Positions 25,927 through 35,320 of a stretch of 64,000 bases of DNA are shown here, piece by piece. The notes beneath the pieces were generated by a model that saw only the letters and a list, made by a program, of their open reading frames with translations, made no database searches and had not been told where the DNA came from. Positions within the stretch are counted from its first letter, which is position 1. Each line of letters starts with the position of its first letter. A program made the translations under genes and the position numbers. Source of the stretch: Effusibacillus pohliae DSM 22757 (GTDB lineage: Bacteria; Bacillota; Bacilli; Tumebacillales; Effusibacillaceae); contig NZ_AQXL01000135.1 of assembly GCF_000376225.1 (NCBI RefSeq), forward strand, positions 1 to 64,000, in the 5' to 3' direction.

Positions 25927-26982
25927 TTGAACGTTACCATAAAAGATGTGGCGGTTAAGGCAGGTGTATCGCCTTCCACCGTGTCGCGCGTGATCTCCAA
26001 TCACCCGCGGATCAGCGAAAAGACGAAGCGGCAGGTCCGCCAGGCGATGGAAGAGTTGGGGTATCATCCGAACTTTTTGGCTCGCAGCCTGGTGAAAAAA
26101 AGCGCGGATGCGATCGGCGTGCTGATTCCCAGCACGACGGAGGAATTTTTCATGAATCCGTTTTTTCCCGAAGTGTTGCGCGGTATCAGCGATGTGGCCA
26201 AGCGGGAAGGGTTCGATTTGCTGCTGTCGACATCCGATTCCGGCAAGGAGGATGTCAGGTCGTTGAAACGAATGATTCACGGCAAGCGTGTCGACGGCGT
26301 GCTGCTGCTTTCCTCGCGGATGCAGGATCCGCTGTTGGATGTGTTGCGGGAACATCCGTTTCCGGCAACGCTGCTCGGACGGCCGCACGATGACAACGTC
26401 CCGATTTCTTGGGTGAACAACGACAATGTGGACGCTTGTTACCGAGCTACCCGTCATCTGATCGGCCTCGGACACCGGCGGATCGGTTTTCTGTGCGGTG
26501 ACCAAGCCTTGTTGGTGACACAGGACCGGATGCAAGGATATGAGACCGCGCTGAAAGAAGCGGGTCTCCCGGCCGACCGCAAATTGATCTATTCCAGCCC
26601 GTTCATGGAACAGGGAGGCTATTTGGGCATGATGCGGTTGCTCGCCCTGTCGGAACGGCCGACGGCGGTGGTGGCATCGGATGATGTGCTGGCGTTCGGG
26701 GCGATGCGGGCTGCCGGTGAACTGGGATACCAGATTCCGGATGACATTGCGATCATCGGGTTTAACAATGTGAAACTGGCCGAGATGTCAAACCCGTCGT
26801 TGACCAGTATGGACGTGCATATTTACGAGTTGGGGGCGGCTGTTGCTGAACTGCTGATCGAACAGTTGCGCAACCCAGAAGCGGCGGCCAGATCGGTGAT
26901 CATTCCGAGCGATCTGGTGATCCGCCACTCGTGCGGCGCCTGGAACCAACTGTCGGCTCCAAGACGCGAATCGCTACCATAG
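25927..26982 (+). CDS. LacI-family regulator of starch/maltodextrin use
   Basis: A 351-residue repressor. The N-terminal HTH and hinge helix are TIKDVAVKAGVSPSTVSRVI, with the minor-groove Leu in the LARSLVKK hinge. The periplasmic-binding-like effector domain covers about 60-335. The TTG start at 25927 follows GAAGGAGGTG. It lies inside the alpha-glucan cluster and the neighbouring promoters carry CG-centred LacI-type dyads, so it is most likely the local MalR. CcpA could bind the same sites. Confidence 0.9.
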   Translation: MNVTIKDVAVKAGVSPSTVSRVISNHPRISEKTKRQVRQAMEELGYHPNFLARSLVKKSADAIGVLIPSTTEEFFMNPFFPEVLRGISDVAKREGFDLLLSTSDSGKEDVRSLKRMIHGKRVDGVLLLSSRMQDPLLDVLREHPFPATLLGRPHDDNVPISWVNNDNVDACYRATRHLIGLGHRRIGFLCGDQALLVTQDRMQGYETALKEAGLPADRKLIYSSPFMEQGGYLGMMRLLALSERPTAVVASDDVLAFGAMRAAGELGYQIPDDIAIIGFNNVKLAEMSNPSLTSMDVHIYELGAAVAELLIEQLRNPEAAARSVIIPSDLVIRHSCGAWNQLSAPRRESLP

Positions 26983-26992
26983 TGTTCCACGT

Positions 26993-27016
26993 ACGCCCGG
27001 CGGCAGGGCGTTTTTT
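26993..27016 (+). terminator. Terminator after the LacI gene
   Basis: ACGCCC pairs with GGGCGT across a GC-rich loop, followed by six T residues. Confidence 0.82.
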
Positions 27017-27278
27017 CCGCGGGTTCAATGCAAACGTATGCATTAAGTGAAGCGGGCGGATCGATGGCGGGAGGGAACAGACTAGGTACAGAAAGTGAAC
27101 ACGTATCGGACCGTAGCTTTTGGCTACATCGGTTCCGACAGTTGTTCGGTTGCTTTCGGGCGGCTATCGAATCGCCGACGAAAGCGGATGCGAAGCGCTG
27201 CGGATGGAGGCGTACTGAGCGTATATCATTTTGCTGGACGACCAGCAGGCAAGGCTAAAAGGAAAGGTTGATGGGAAT
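27017..27278 (+). promoter_or_regulatory. Leader of the glucoamylase gene with a LacI/cre-type operator
   Basis: TGCAAACGTATGCA at 27029-27042 belongs to the operator class used by the cluster. The following ~235 bases show no recognisable gene and probably form a long leader. No confident -35/-10 pair was found. Confidence 0.55.
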
Positions 27279-29210
27279 TTGGCACACATACAGCAAAAAC
27301 CGTATCTGATCGATTCGATCATCGGAAATGGACGTATTTTGGCCGCCTTGACGAAAAACGGAGAACTGGTGCGCGCGTTTTGGCCAACGATCGATTATGC
27401 GCAGCATGTGAACCGGTTTTGGGCCGGGATCCGGGTGAACGGCTCGCCGATCGCCTGGCTGAGCGGCGATCGGTTTACACATGAACATGGCTATCTGCCG
27501 GATACTAACATCGTGCGGACCGTTGCCCGGACGCGCGACTTCCCGGTGGAGGTGGAAACGACCGATTACGTGGTGCCGGACGAGGACGTGATCGTGCGTC
27601 ATTACCGGGTGACGAACACGGGCGGTGATACGATCGAGACCGATCTGGTCTGCGTTTCCGATTTTCAGATGGAGGAAAGCCCGCTCTACCAATCTGTTTT
27701 GTATGACGAACAGGCGCAGGCGATTGCCCATTACCGCCGCTCCTGCTGGGCGATGGTGGGCGGACAGACAGCCCCGTTCGGCTTCCAGGTGGGAAATGTG
27801 GAAGCCCATCTGGATGAACGGCGGTTTGAAGGCGGTGCGGTGACGCTCGGTTCGGATGCGGCGCAGGTCTGGACCAGTGTGATCCCGGCAGGCGGGCACG
27901 CTGTGTTCACGATCTACATCGCATTCGGAAAAAATCGTCGGGAAGCAGGCGAGCGGCTGGCCCGGGTGCGGCAGGCGGCGCACTGGCAGCTGTTAGCCAG
28001 AACCGAGCGGCATGCAGCCGAATTCCTGGCGCGCGGCCGCCAGGTTGTTACCGGAGACGAGCGGCTGGATGCCCTCTACCGCCGGTCTTTGCTTGTATTC
28101 AGCCTGATGGCCGACGCGGTGTACGGAGGGCTGATCGCCGCGCCGGAATTTGACCCGTTTTACACGCGATGCGGCGGTTACGGGTACTGCTGGGGGCGCG
28201 ATGCGGGCTATATCACGGTGGCGATCGACAAAGCGGGCTATCCGGACATCGGCCGCAGATTCTACCGATGGGCGATGCGGGCACAGGAAGCGGACGGGTC
28301 GTGGGACCACCGGCATTATATGAATGGGGATCTGGCGCCGAGTTGGGGCTATCAGGCGGATGAACCGGCTTCGATTCTGTGGGGAATGTGGCAGCATTTC
28401 CGGATCACGCAGGACGAGGCGTTTCTGCGCGAATGTTGGCCGTCGATGCGGCGGGGAGCGGATCATCTGCTGGCGACGATCGATCCGGACACGGGGTGTC
28501 CCCGGGCGAGCATCGACCTCTGGGAAGAACGGTTCGGGCAGCATACGTATTCGTCGGCCGCGGTGGCGGCGGCGCTCCTGGCGGCGGCGGAGGCGGCCCG
28601 CCAGCTCGGGGAAGCGGAGTTGGCCGAGCAGTACGGTGCGGCGGGTGAGCGGATCCGGGGGGTAGTGGAAACGCTGTACAATCCGGAAAAGCAAAGCTGG
28701 TACCGGGGCATCCGCCTGCACATCAGCCGGCAGGAGTTCGAGCGGCGAAAAGCGGCGGGCGAGCCGGTGCGGATGATTGTCGACCGACACGGATACACCC
28801 GGTATGTGGCCGATTTTGACCCGGTTGTGGATGCATCCCTGCTCGGGCTGTCCTACCCGTTCGAACTGTTTGACGCCCATCATCCGCTTGTCGTCCAGAC
28901 GGCCGAGGCGGTGAGGCGGTATTGCACACAGCCGGAAGTCGGCGGCATTCGCCGGTATGAAAACGACCATTATGCGGGCGGCAACCCCTGGGTGCTGTGT
29001 ACGCTGTGGTCGGCACTGGAAGCGAATCGGCGCGGCGAAGCGGACAAAGTACGGGAAGCGCTGGAGTGGGTGTTGGCCAACCAGACCGCGACCGGACTGC
29101 TGCCGGAACAGGTGGACAAAGAAAAAGGCGGCCCCGCCTGGGTGGTGCCGCTCACCTGGTCGCATGCGATGTATGTGCTGACAATTCTCGAACATTACGG
29201 CAGTTTATAA
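27279..29210 (+). CDS. GH15 glucoamylase / glucodextranase-family glycoside hydrolase
   Basis: A protein of about 643 residues without a signal peptide. The N-terminal beta-sandwich (to about 270) precedes the (alpha/alpha)6 catalytic domain. Visible motifs are YCWGRDAGYI, DLWEERFGQHTYSS (the acid Glu) and GGIRRYENDHYAGGNPW (the base Glu region). It releases glucose from the ends of imported maltodextrins in the cytoplasm, completing the pathway with the CGTase and MalEFG. TTG at 27279 after AAAGGAAAGG is preferred; a start at 27231 would add 16 residues and cannot be excluded. The stop overlaps the response regulator end by six bases. Confidence 0.88.
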   Translation: MAHIQQKPYLIDSIIGNGRILAALTKNGELVRAFWPTIDYAQHVNRFWAGIRVNGSPIAWLSGDRFTHEHGYLPDTNIVRTVARTRDFPVEVETTDYVVPDEDVIVRHYRVTNTGGDTIETDLVCVSDFQMEESPLYQSVLYDEQAQAIAHYRRSCWAMVGGQTAPFGFQVGNVEAHLDERRFEGGAVTLGSDAAQVWTSVIPAGGHAVFTIYIAFGKNRREAGERLARVRQAAHWQLLARTERHAAEFLARGRQVVTGDERLDALYRRSLLVFSLMADAVYGGLIAAPEFDPFYTRCGGYGYCWGRDAGYITVAIDKAGYPDIGRRFYRWAMRAQEADGSWDHRHYMNGDLAPSWGYQADEPASILWGMWQHFRITQDEAFLRECWPSMRRGADHLLATIDPDTGCPRASIDLWEERFGQHTYSSAAVAAALLAAAEAARQLGEAELAEQYGAAGERIRGVVETLYNPEKQSWYRGIRLHISRQEFERRKAAGEPVRMIVDRHGYTRYVADFDPVVDASLLGLSYPFELFDAHHPLVVQTAEAVRRYCTQPEVGGIRRYENDHYAGGNPWVLCTLWSALEANRRGEADKVREALEWVLANQTATGLLPEQVDKEKGGPAWVVPLTWSHAMYVLTILEHYGSL

Positions 29211-29888
29211 CCGATACCGATTGACCGGGCGGCCGATGGAGCCATACTGGATCTCCAGTTGGATGTCGCCCTTTTTTTGCAGATATTCCAGATAGCGGCG
29301 GGCGGTAACGCGGGCAAGTCCGGTTCCCGCCGCCACTTCTTCCGCCGACTTCGGTTCCGTTTGCTTCGCCAGGTAGTGCAGAATCTGCTGCAAGGTGCGC
29401 TGGTTGAGCCCTTTTGGCAGATTGGTGGCGTTCTGCGGTTCCGGATGGGCCAGTCTCATGCCAGTGATCACGTCCATATCCGCCTGTTCCAGTTGCCGGT
29501 CGGCCTGCAATTTGCTGTGGATGTAGCGATACTGGTCGAGGGCGGAGCGAATCCGCTCGAACCGGAACGGTTTGAAAATATAGTCGACGGCGCCAAAGCG
29601 CAAAATCTGCTGGATGTGTTCCGGTGATCGATTGGCTGTCAAGAGGATTACGACGACCGGCAGTTCTCGTCGGCGGATGTCTTTCAGAATGGACAGGCCG
29701 TCCCGGTCAGGCAGGAAATAGTCGAGCAGCACCAGATCCGGTTTTGCCCGTTCGATCACCTGAACCGCTTCCGCACCGGTGAACGCTTTGCCGACTAGTT
29801 GATAACCGGCAATCCGGGCGACAAATTCACTGTTCACTTCCATCACCATCGGATCGTCCTCGACGATCACCAGCCGAATCGGTTCCAT
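29205..29888 (-). CDS. DctR/CitB-type response regulator
   Basis: A 227-residue regulator. The receiver domain spans about 1-120, with the acidic pocket IVEDDP, the phosphoacceptor Asp in LVLLDYFLPDRDG and the Lys in FKPFR. The C-terminal HTH (EEVAAGTGLARVTARRYLEYL) is the CitB/DctR sort. It follows the kinase gene by one base, so the pair is co-translated. It probably activates the dicarboxylate symporter gene at 32736, in front of which direct repeats lie. Confidence 0.93.
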   Translation of the reverse strand: MEPIRLVIVEDDPMVMEVNSEFVARIAGYQLVGKAFTGAEAVQVIERAKPDLVLLDYFLPDRDGLSILKDIRRRELPVVVILLTANRSPEHIQQILRFGAVDYIFKPFRFERIRSALDQYRYIHSKLQADRQLEQADMDVITGMRLAHPEPQNATNLPKGLNQRTLQQILHYLAKQTEPKSAEEVAAGTGLARVTARRYLEYLQKKGDIQLEIQYGSIGRPVNRYRL

Positions 29889-29889
29889 T

Positions 29890-31524
29890 TCAGCTCTCCT
29901 CCATTTCCGGGGACCGGAGGCTGCCCTCCACTTCCCACGCAGGGCCGGGCAGGATCACGACAAACCGGGTGCATGTCCCAGGGTTCGATTCTACTTCGAT
30001 CTCGCCGCCGTGCAGATCGACGAGCTGTTTTACAAGGTAGAGTCCGATGCCTTGGCCGTTCGGTCCCTTTGTCGTGAAGCCGTAATCGAAGATTTTGGCC
30101 TGTACATCCGGCGGGATTCCGATCCCGTTGTCGGTCACCTGAATCTCCACGCCGTCCTCATTTCCTTCCAGGAAGAGCTGCACCCGCTTGTCCGGGCGGG
30201 TGGCTCTGGCAGCCGCATAGATCGCGTTTTCCAGCAGATTGCCGAGCACCAGAAGCAGGTCCGCCTCTTTCAGATTGGCTGGCAACACGGACAACGAACT
30301 GCGCGGATCAACCTGCAGTGCCACCCCCTGTTCCCGAGCGTGACTGATCTTGCCGAGGATCAGGCCGGAGATGCTGTACACCTGGATCCGCTGTGTCAAA
30401 AAGCGGGTTTCGTCTTCCTTTTCCTGGTTGAAGCGGAGAATTTTCTCCATCACTTCTTCATACCGTTCCAGCTGGATCAGGCCGGCGATTGTGTGCAGCT
30501 TGTTCAGATACTCGTGGTTTTGCGCCCGCAGGGCGTCGATAAACTTTTTGACGCCGGTCAGTTCTTCGGCCAATTGATAGACTTCCGTCCGGTCCTGAAA
30601 CGTGGACATGGCGCCGACGATTTGCCCATTGACCTTGATCGGGACCCGGTTCGTCAGAATAACCGTGTCGTGAATCCGGCGAAGCTGCCTGTATTGCGGT
30701 TGTCCGTCACGCAAAACCTCGGGCAGCCGGCTGTCGGGGATCACCTCACGAATCGGTTTGCCGATCACATCTTGCGTCACATGCATCATACGGGCCGCCT
30801 GCTTGTTAAAAACGGTGATCCGCTCGTCCTGGTCAATCGCGATGATCCCTTCCGCGATCGATTCGATCACCGCTTCCCGCTCTTCAAACAGGTGGGCGAT
30901 GTCGACCGGTTCCATATTGAACATCTGCCGCTTGATCCGGTTGGCCACCCCAACCGCACCGAGAATCGCGAACGTGCCCCCGAGCAGCAGGGACAGATAG
31001 AGGTCCAGCCGGTAGTCCCAGACCATTTGCCAAAATGAGGGGACGAGCACTCCGACCACCACAACACCGAGTTGCCTGGCTCCCTCCTCGTCCATCACCG
31101 GCACGAACGCTCGAATCGAGCGGCCTTTGACGCCTTTGGCATGCGACACATAGGATTGTTCGGCCAGGGCCGGCCCCTCGTCGCCGCCTTCGAAGCGGGT
31201 ACCGATCCGATCTTCCAGCGGATGGGAATACCGCTTTTTGTCCATGTCGAACACGACTACATACTCCACATCGGTCGCCAACCGGACCCGTTCGGCGTTC
31301 GGCTGGATGATTTGCCAGCCGTCAGGCCGCTGCAATCCTTCCCGAATGACCGGCGACTGGGCAAGCGACTGTCCGATCGCCATCACCCGTTTTCCCAGTT
31401 CCTGTTCGTACGCGGCGGTCATCCGGCGCAGCATGATCAAACTGCTTGCGCTGACGGAAAAAAAGACGATGATCGAGACGATAACCGCAATTCTTGTCCG
31501 CATGGTAAGCCGTTTTCGTTTCAT
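29890..31524 (-). CDS. DctS/CitS-type membrane sensor histidine kinase
   Basis: A kinase of about 544 residues. Transmembrane helices flank an extracytoplasmic sensing domain (about 35-170), then come a PAS domain with ITVFNKQAARMM (about 215-320), the phosphoacceptor His in AQNHEYLNKLHTIAGL and an ATPase domain with LLENAIYAA, DNGIGIPPD and GQGIGLYLV. This is the architecture of the DcuS/CitA family, which sense C4-dicarboxylates or citrate. The start at 31524 is chosen because the next possible ATG (31503) trims only basic residues. It is followed directly by the response regulator. Confidence 0.93.
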   Translation of the reverse strand: MKRKRLTMRTRIAVIVSIIVFFSVSASSLIMLRRMTAAYEQELGKRVMAIGQSLAQSPVIREGLQRPDGWQIIQPNAERVRLATDVEYVVVFDMDKKRYSHPLEDRIGTRFEGGDEGPALAEQSYVSHAKGVKGRSIRAFVPVMDEEGARQLGVVVVGVLVPSFWQMVWDYRLDLYLSLLLGGTFAILGAVGVANRIKRQMFNMEPVDIAHLFEEREAVIESIAEGIIAIDQDERITVFNKQAARMMHVTQDVIGKPIREVIPDSRLPEVLRDGQPQYRQLRRIHDTVILTNRVPIKVNGQIVGAMSTFQDRTEVYQLAEELTGVKKFIDALRAQNHEYLNKLHTIAGLIQLERYEEVMEKILRFNQEKEDETRFLTQRIQVYSISGLILGKISHAREQGVALQVDPRSSLSVLPANLKEADLLLVLGNLLENAIYAAARATRPDKRVQLFLEGNEDGVEIQVTDNGIGIPPDVQAKIFDYGFTTKGPNGQGIGLYLVKQLVDLHGGEIEVESNPGTCTRFVVILPGPAWEVEGSLRSPEMEES

Positions 31525-31538
31525 AGTCTCTGTCTCCG

Positions 31539-32555
31539 TCAGGGGGTGAGATTCAACTCGCGAAAGAAATCCTGCCCGAGCCTTTGCTGCATGTCTGCAT
31601 ATAGCGGCTGGTAGAACTGTTTCCATTTTGCTTTCTGCGTTTCCGTCAGTCGCTCGATCTGAATGCAGCGGCAATTGTAGATCTCTTGCAGTTTCGCCTG
31701 TTCCAGTTTGACCGCCTGCGTCCGTTCCCAGTTCGTGACTTCCCTCATCGTTTCCAGGATCACGGATTGCACGCCGGCGGGCAGCCGGTTCCAAAACGTC
31801 CGGTCGATCACCACCAGATAGCCGAGATAGCCGTGATCGCTCAACGTCATGTAGTTTTGCACCTTGTAAAACCGTTTGCTGTAGATATTGGAGATCGTAT
31901 TTTCCTGGCCCTGGATTTTGCCCTGTTCGAGCGCCAGGTATACGTCGTTAAAATTCATTTCGATCGGGCGGACCTGCAGCAAATTGAACTGTTGGCCGAG
32001 CACGGCGCTCGGCATGATCCGCATCGTCAACCCGGCCATATCCTGCGGTTCGCGGATCGGACGCAGATTGTTGGTAAACTGCTTGAAGCCGCTGTCCCAG
32101 GCGGCGAGCAGAAGCATGTTGTGTTTTTCCAATTTGCGGGCGATCGCCTGTCCGATCTGTCCGTCAAATACCCTGTGGTACCCGTCGAGATCCGAATACA
32201 GGTAAGGCAGGTCGAACGCCCCCAACTCCGGTACCAGATTGCTCAGTTTGGAGAGTGCCGGGGCGATCATTTGCACATGTCCCTCCGCCAGTGCGTTCAG
32301 CTCTTCCGAATCTTTGTATAGGGAACCGTTCGAAAACACTTGCACTTCCACTTTGCCGTTCGTCCGTTCTTTCATCAGCTTGGCGAACAGGCGGGCGGCT
32401 TGTCCCTTCGGCGTATCTTCGCCGACCACGTGCGAAAAGCGAATCACGATTTTGTCCGATTCGCTGACCTGTTCGTGATCGACGGCTGTCGGAGCGCAAG
32501 CGGCAAACAATCCGAGAAACAGCAGACAGGTCAGAAAAAAAGCGCCGACGCGCAC
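31539..32555 (-). CDS. DctP-family TRAP-type dicarboxylate-binding lipoprotein (DctB-like sensor partner)
   Basis: A 338-residue extracytoplasmic binding protein with a lipobox LFAAC after a hydrophobic N-terminus. It shows the TRAP-specific folds [17 protein letters not shown] and [10 protein letters not shown]. No TRAP membrane subunits are nearby. As in Bacillus subtilis DctB-DctS-DctR, it most likely assists the kinase as a ligand receptor rather than feeding a transporter. GTG at 32555 is favoured by GAGGTGAT at 5-base spacing; GTG at 32564 is an alternative. It leads the dctB-dctS-dctR-type operon. Confidence 0.88.
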   Translation of the reverse strand: MRVGAFFLTCLLFLGLFAACAPTAVDHEQVSESDKIVIRFSHVVGEDTPKGQAARLFAKLMKERTNGKVEVQVFSNGSLYKDSEELNALAEGHVQMIAPALSKLSNLVPELGAFDLPYLYSDLDGYHRVFDGQIGQAIARKLEKHNMLLLAAWDSGFKQFTNNLRPIREPQDMAGLTMRIMPSAVLGQQFNLLQVRPIEMNFNDVYLALEQGKIQGQENTISNIYSKRFYKVQNYMTLSDHGYLGYLVVIDRTFWNRLPAGVQSVILETMREVTNWERTQAVKLEQAKLQEIYNCRCIQIERLTETQKAKWKQFYQPLYADMQQRLGQDFFRELNLTP

Positions 32556-32607
32556 TTGGATCACCTCGCTTCATCCCTGTTCATCATCTCATATTTGGAG
32601 GTTCAGT

Positions 32608-32635
32608 TCAAAAGATCAAAAAGACCAAAAGGAAC
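32608..32635. repeat. Three 8-9-base direct repeats upstream of the dicarboxylate symporter
   Basis: TCAAAAGA, TCAAAAAGA and CCAAAAGGA are arranged head to tail, between the divergent sensor operon and the symporter gene. Their place and spacing fit a response-regulator binding site (DctR), which is an inference. Confidence 0.5.
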
Positions 32636-32735
32636 TATATGTTCGAATTCTTCCGATTCGAAGTCAAATATGATTCAATACATCAATAGAAAAAACATTT
32701 CGTCATGTAAGCGATTTCGAAAAGGGGGATCAGGA

Positions 32736-33998
32736 GTGAAAAAGAGATTCGGTTTCAAGAGCCTCACCGCGCAAGTCTTGACTGCCATCGTTTTGGGTAT
32801 CTTATTCGGCCAGTTTTTTCCGAAATACGCAGTCGACTTGAAAGTTCTGGCTGACATTTTCATCAAATTGATCAAGATGGTGATCGCCCCGATCATTTTC
32901 CTGACCGTGGTGACGGGAATTGCGGGGATGGGAGACATGAAGAAGCTCGGACGGGTCGGCGGCAAGGCGCTGATCTACTTCGAGGTCGTATCCACTTTCG
33001 CGTTGGCGATCGGTCTGATCGTGGTCAACATTGTCAAGCCTGGTGTCGGTGTAAACGCTTCCGCCGCGAAAGGCGATATCAGTACGTATACCAAGCAAGC
33101 GGCGGAAGCAAGTCATGGGGTAATGGATTTCATCATGAGCATCATCCCGGACAATTTGATCGGGGCATTGGCAAAAGGGGAGCTGCTGCCGATTTTGTTC
33201 GTCGCCGTTCTGTTTGGCGTGGCCTTGGCATCGATGGGGGAGCGGGCCAAGTCGGTGATTGATTTGTTTGAAAAAATGACGGAGGGTATTTTCCGAATTG
33301 TCAACATGGTGATGAAAGTCTCCCCGATCGCCGCGTTTGGGGCGATGTCTTATACGATCGGCAAATTCGGCATCGGAACCCTGTTCTACCTGGGCAAATT
33401 GATGGCCTCCGTCTATCTGACGATGGCTTTGTTTATCGTGGTGGTGCTCGGTCTGATCGCAAAATTCTACGGGTTCTCGATTTTCAAGTTTATCGCTTAT
33501 ATCAAAGAGGAAATTCTCCTTGTCTTGGGGACATCCTCATCCGAATCCGCCTTGCCGCGCATGATGGAACGGCTGCAAAAATACGGCTGTTCCAAAACCA
33601 CAGTCGGCCTTGTGCTGCCGACCGGTTATTCGTTTAACCTGGACGGAACCGCGATCTATCTGTCGATGGCTGCGATGTTCATCGCTCAGGCATATGGTGT
33701 TCATTTGTCGGTTGGACAGCAGTTGACTCTGTTGGGAATTCTGATGCTGACTTCGAAGGGTGCAGCCGGCGTGACAGGATCCGGATTCGTTACGTTGGCC
33801 GCCACGCTGACCGCATTCCCGATGGTGCCGGTGGCCGGAATCGCGCTGCTCTTGGGCGTAGACCGCTTCATGTCGGAAGCGCGGGCGATCACCAATCTGA
33901 TCGGCAACGGGGTAGCTACGGTAGTGATTTCCAAATCGGAAAAAGAGTTTGGTACGGAGGCTGCGGGTTCAGTGCAAGAGACTCAGTTGCCGGCATAA
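32736..33998 (+). CDS. C4-dicarboxylate:cation symporter (DAACS family, DctA/DctP)
   Basis: A 420-residue sodium or proton symporter for succinate, fumarate or malate. It has the family core: [18 protein letters not shown] (the serine-rich re-entrant loop), [19 protein letters not shown] and a long C-terminal hydrophobic half. The GTG at 32736 follows AAAGGGGGA with a 6-base spacer; the longer in-frame reading extends into the divergent gene. It lies opposite the DctB-DctS-DctR system, which most likely regulates it. Confidence 0.93.
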   Translation: MKKRFGFKSLTAQVLTAIVLGILFGQFFPKYAVDLKVLADIFIKLIKMVIAPIIFLTVVTGIAGMGDMKKLGRVGGKALIYFEVVSTFALAIGLIVVNIVKPGVGVNASAAKGDISTYTKQAAEASHGVMDFIMSIIPDNLIGALAKGELLPILFVAVLFGVALASMGERAKSVIDLFEKMTEGIFRIVNMVMKVSPIAAFGAMSYTIGKFGIGTLFYLGKLMASVYLTMALFIVVVLGLIAKFYGFSIFKFIAYIKEEILLVLGTSSSESALPRMMERLQKYGCSKTTVGLVLPTGYSFNLDGTAIYLSMAAMFIAQAYGVHLSVGQQLTLLGILMLTSKGAAGVTGSGFVTLAATLTAFPMVPVAGIALLLGVDRFMSEARAITNLIGNGVATVVISKSEKEFGTEAAGSVQETQLPA

Positions 33999-34007
33999 AC
34001 GGTTAGT

Positions 34008-34036
34008 GGAGGAATGCCCGAATGTGGCATTCCTCC
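34008..34036 (+). terminator. Hairpin after the symporter gene
   Basis: GGAGGAATGCC pairs perfectly with GGCATTCCTCC around a 7-base loop. The T-tract is weak (TGATTTAG). Confidence 0.6.
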
Positions 34037-34090
34037 TGATTTAGTGCTAAAATTGAATGAAGAGTCATTCAGTTTTAGGAGGATCCCGCT

Positions 34091-35074
34091 ATGCCGAACA
34101 CCATTCAATTGGAACGACCCTGTCGAGACGTCGTCTCGTTCGCGATTCCGACCCCTTTTCCGGTGGGGGATGTCAATGTGTATCTACTCGAAGGAGACAG
34201 GCTGACGCTGATCGACACCGGCCCGCGAACGGACGAAGCCTGGGACGTGCTGATCAGCGGCTTTCAAGCCGCCGGCTACCGATTGTCCGATTTGAAACAG
34301 ATCGTGCTGACCCATTTTCATGAGGACCATACGGGGCTGGCCTACCGTTTGCGGCAGGAAACGGGCGCAAAAGTGCTCGCCCATCCGGGAACGGCCGTTT
34401 GGCTGCGGGAGGAGCCTTGGTTTGTCGAGTGGCGAAACCGATTTTTCAGGGACCTGTACGCACGGGCCGGTTTGCTTCCAACGCAGATCGAGCTGATTAT
34501 GACCGCTTACCAGGCGTTGCGAACATTCGGCCATCCGTGTGAAGTGGATGAAGTGTTGGCAGACGGAGCCGTGCTGCCGTCGCATCCTGACTGGCGGGTC
34601 GTGTACACTCCGGGTCATTCGCAGACCCAATTGTCGCTGTATCGGGCGGCCGATCAAACGATGATCCTGGCGGATCACCTGATCGCGCATATTTCGTCCA
34701 ACGCATTCCTGGAACCTTCCGTCCGGCCGGATGAGGAGCGGGTCAAGCCGTTGATCCAGTACCGGGCGGAATTGCAAAAATTGAAGCGGCTGCCGATCCG
34801 GCTCGGGTTGCCGGGGCATGGCGAGCCGATTTTTGAGCATGCGGCTTTGATCGACAAGCGGTTCGAATCACAGGAACGGCGGGGGGAAACGATCGTGGAA
34901 CTGCTGGCGGAAAGAGAACGAACCGCTCTTGAGCTGGCGTTGGAACTGTTTCCGAAGCATCAGGATCAGCTACCGCTTGTTTTGTCGGAGACGATCGGGC
35001 ATCTTGACTGGCTGGAAGCGGAGGGCCGGATCACCAAAACAACCCGCGATGGCGTGGACCGATTCTCCGCGTAA
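34091..35074 (+). CDS. Metallo-beta-lactamase-fold hydrolase with C-terminal helical domain
   Basis: A 327-residue zinc or iron hydrolase. The signature THFHEDH is followed by the second-shell residues in HPGTAVW, TPGHSQTQLS and ILADHLI, and the final histidine of LPGHGEP. The last ~70 residues form a winged-helix-like domain (BLACT_WH) as in LACTB2-type proteins. ATG at 34091 has GGAGGA upstream. Many members act on lactones, thioesters or RNA; no substrate can be assigned here. It is flanked by a terminator and a spacer, so it seems monocistronic. Confidence 0.85.
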   Translation: MPNTIQLERPCRDVVSFAIPTPFPVGDVNVYLLEGDRLTLIDTGPRTDEAWDVLISGFQAAGYRLSDLKQIVLTHFHEDHTGLAYRLRQETGAKVLAHPGTAVWLREEPWFVEWRNRFFRDLYARAGLLPTQIELIMTAYQALRTFGHPCEVDEVLADGAVLPSHPDWRVVYTPGHSQTQLSLYRAADQTMILADHLIAHISSNAFLEPSVRPDEERVKPLIQYRAELQKLKRLPIRLGLPGHGEPIFEHAALIDKRFESQERRGETIVELLAERERTALELALELFPKHQDQLPLVLSETIGHLDWLEAEGRITKTTRDGVDRFSA

Positions 35075-35320
35075 CGGGGCTTCCGTCCTGTTGATTGGCA
35101 TCCCCGGCAGCCGCCAGCAGGAGACTCGCCGGAGAAAAATGCCTTCCTTAATCCACCCGTTTTGGATAGGCTCTTTATTGCAAAAAATTGTTTTTGCTGA
35201 CATATGCCTATAACTGCGGTACATTTAGGTGAGGAAAGTTGATGTCTGGAAAGCAACAAACTTTGCACAACGAGCGTCAATAAAGAGGGTCTGCGGCAAA
35301 CAGGCGAAGGGGTGGTAGCA

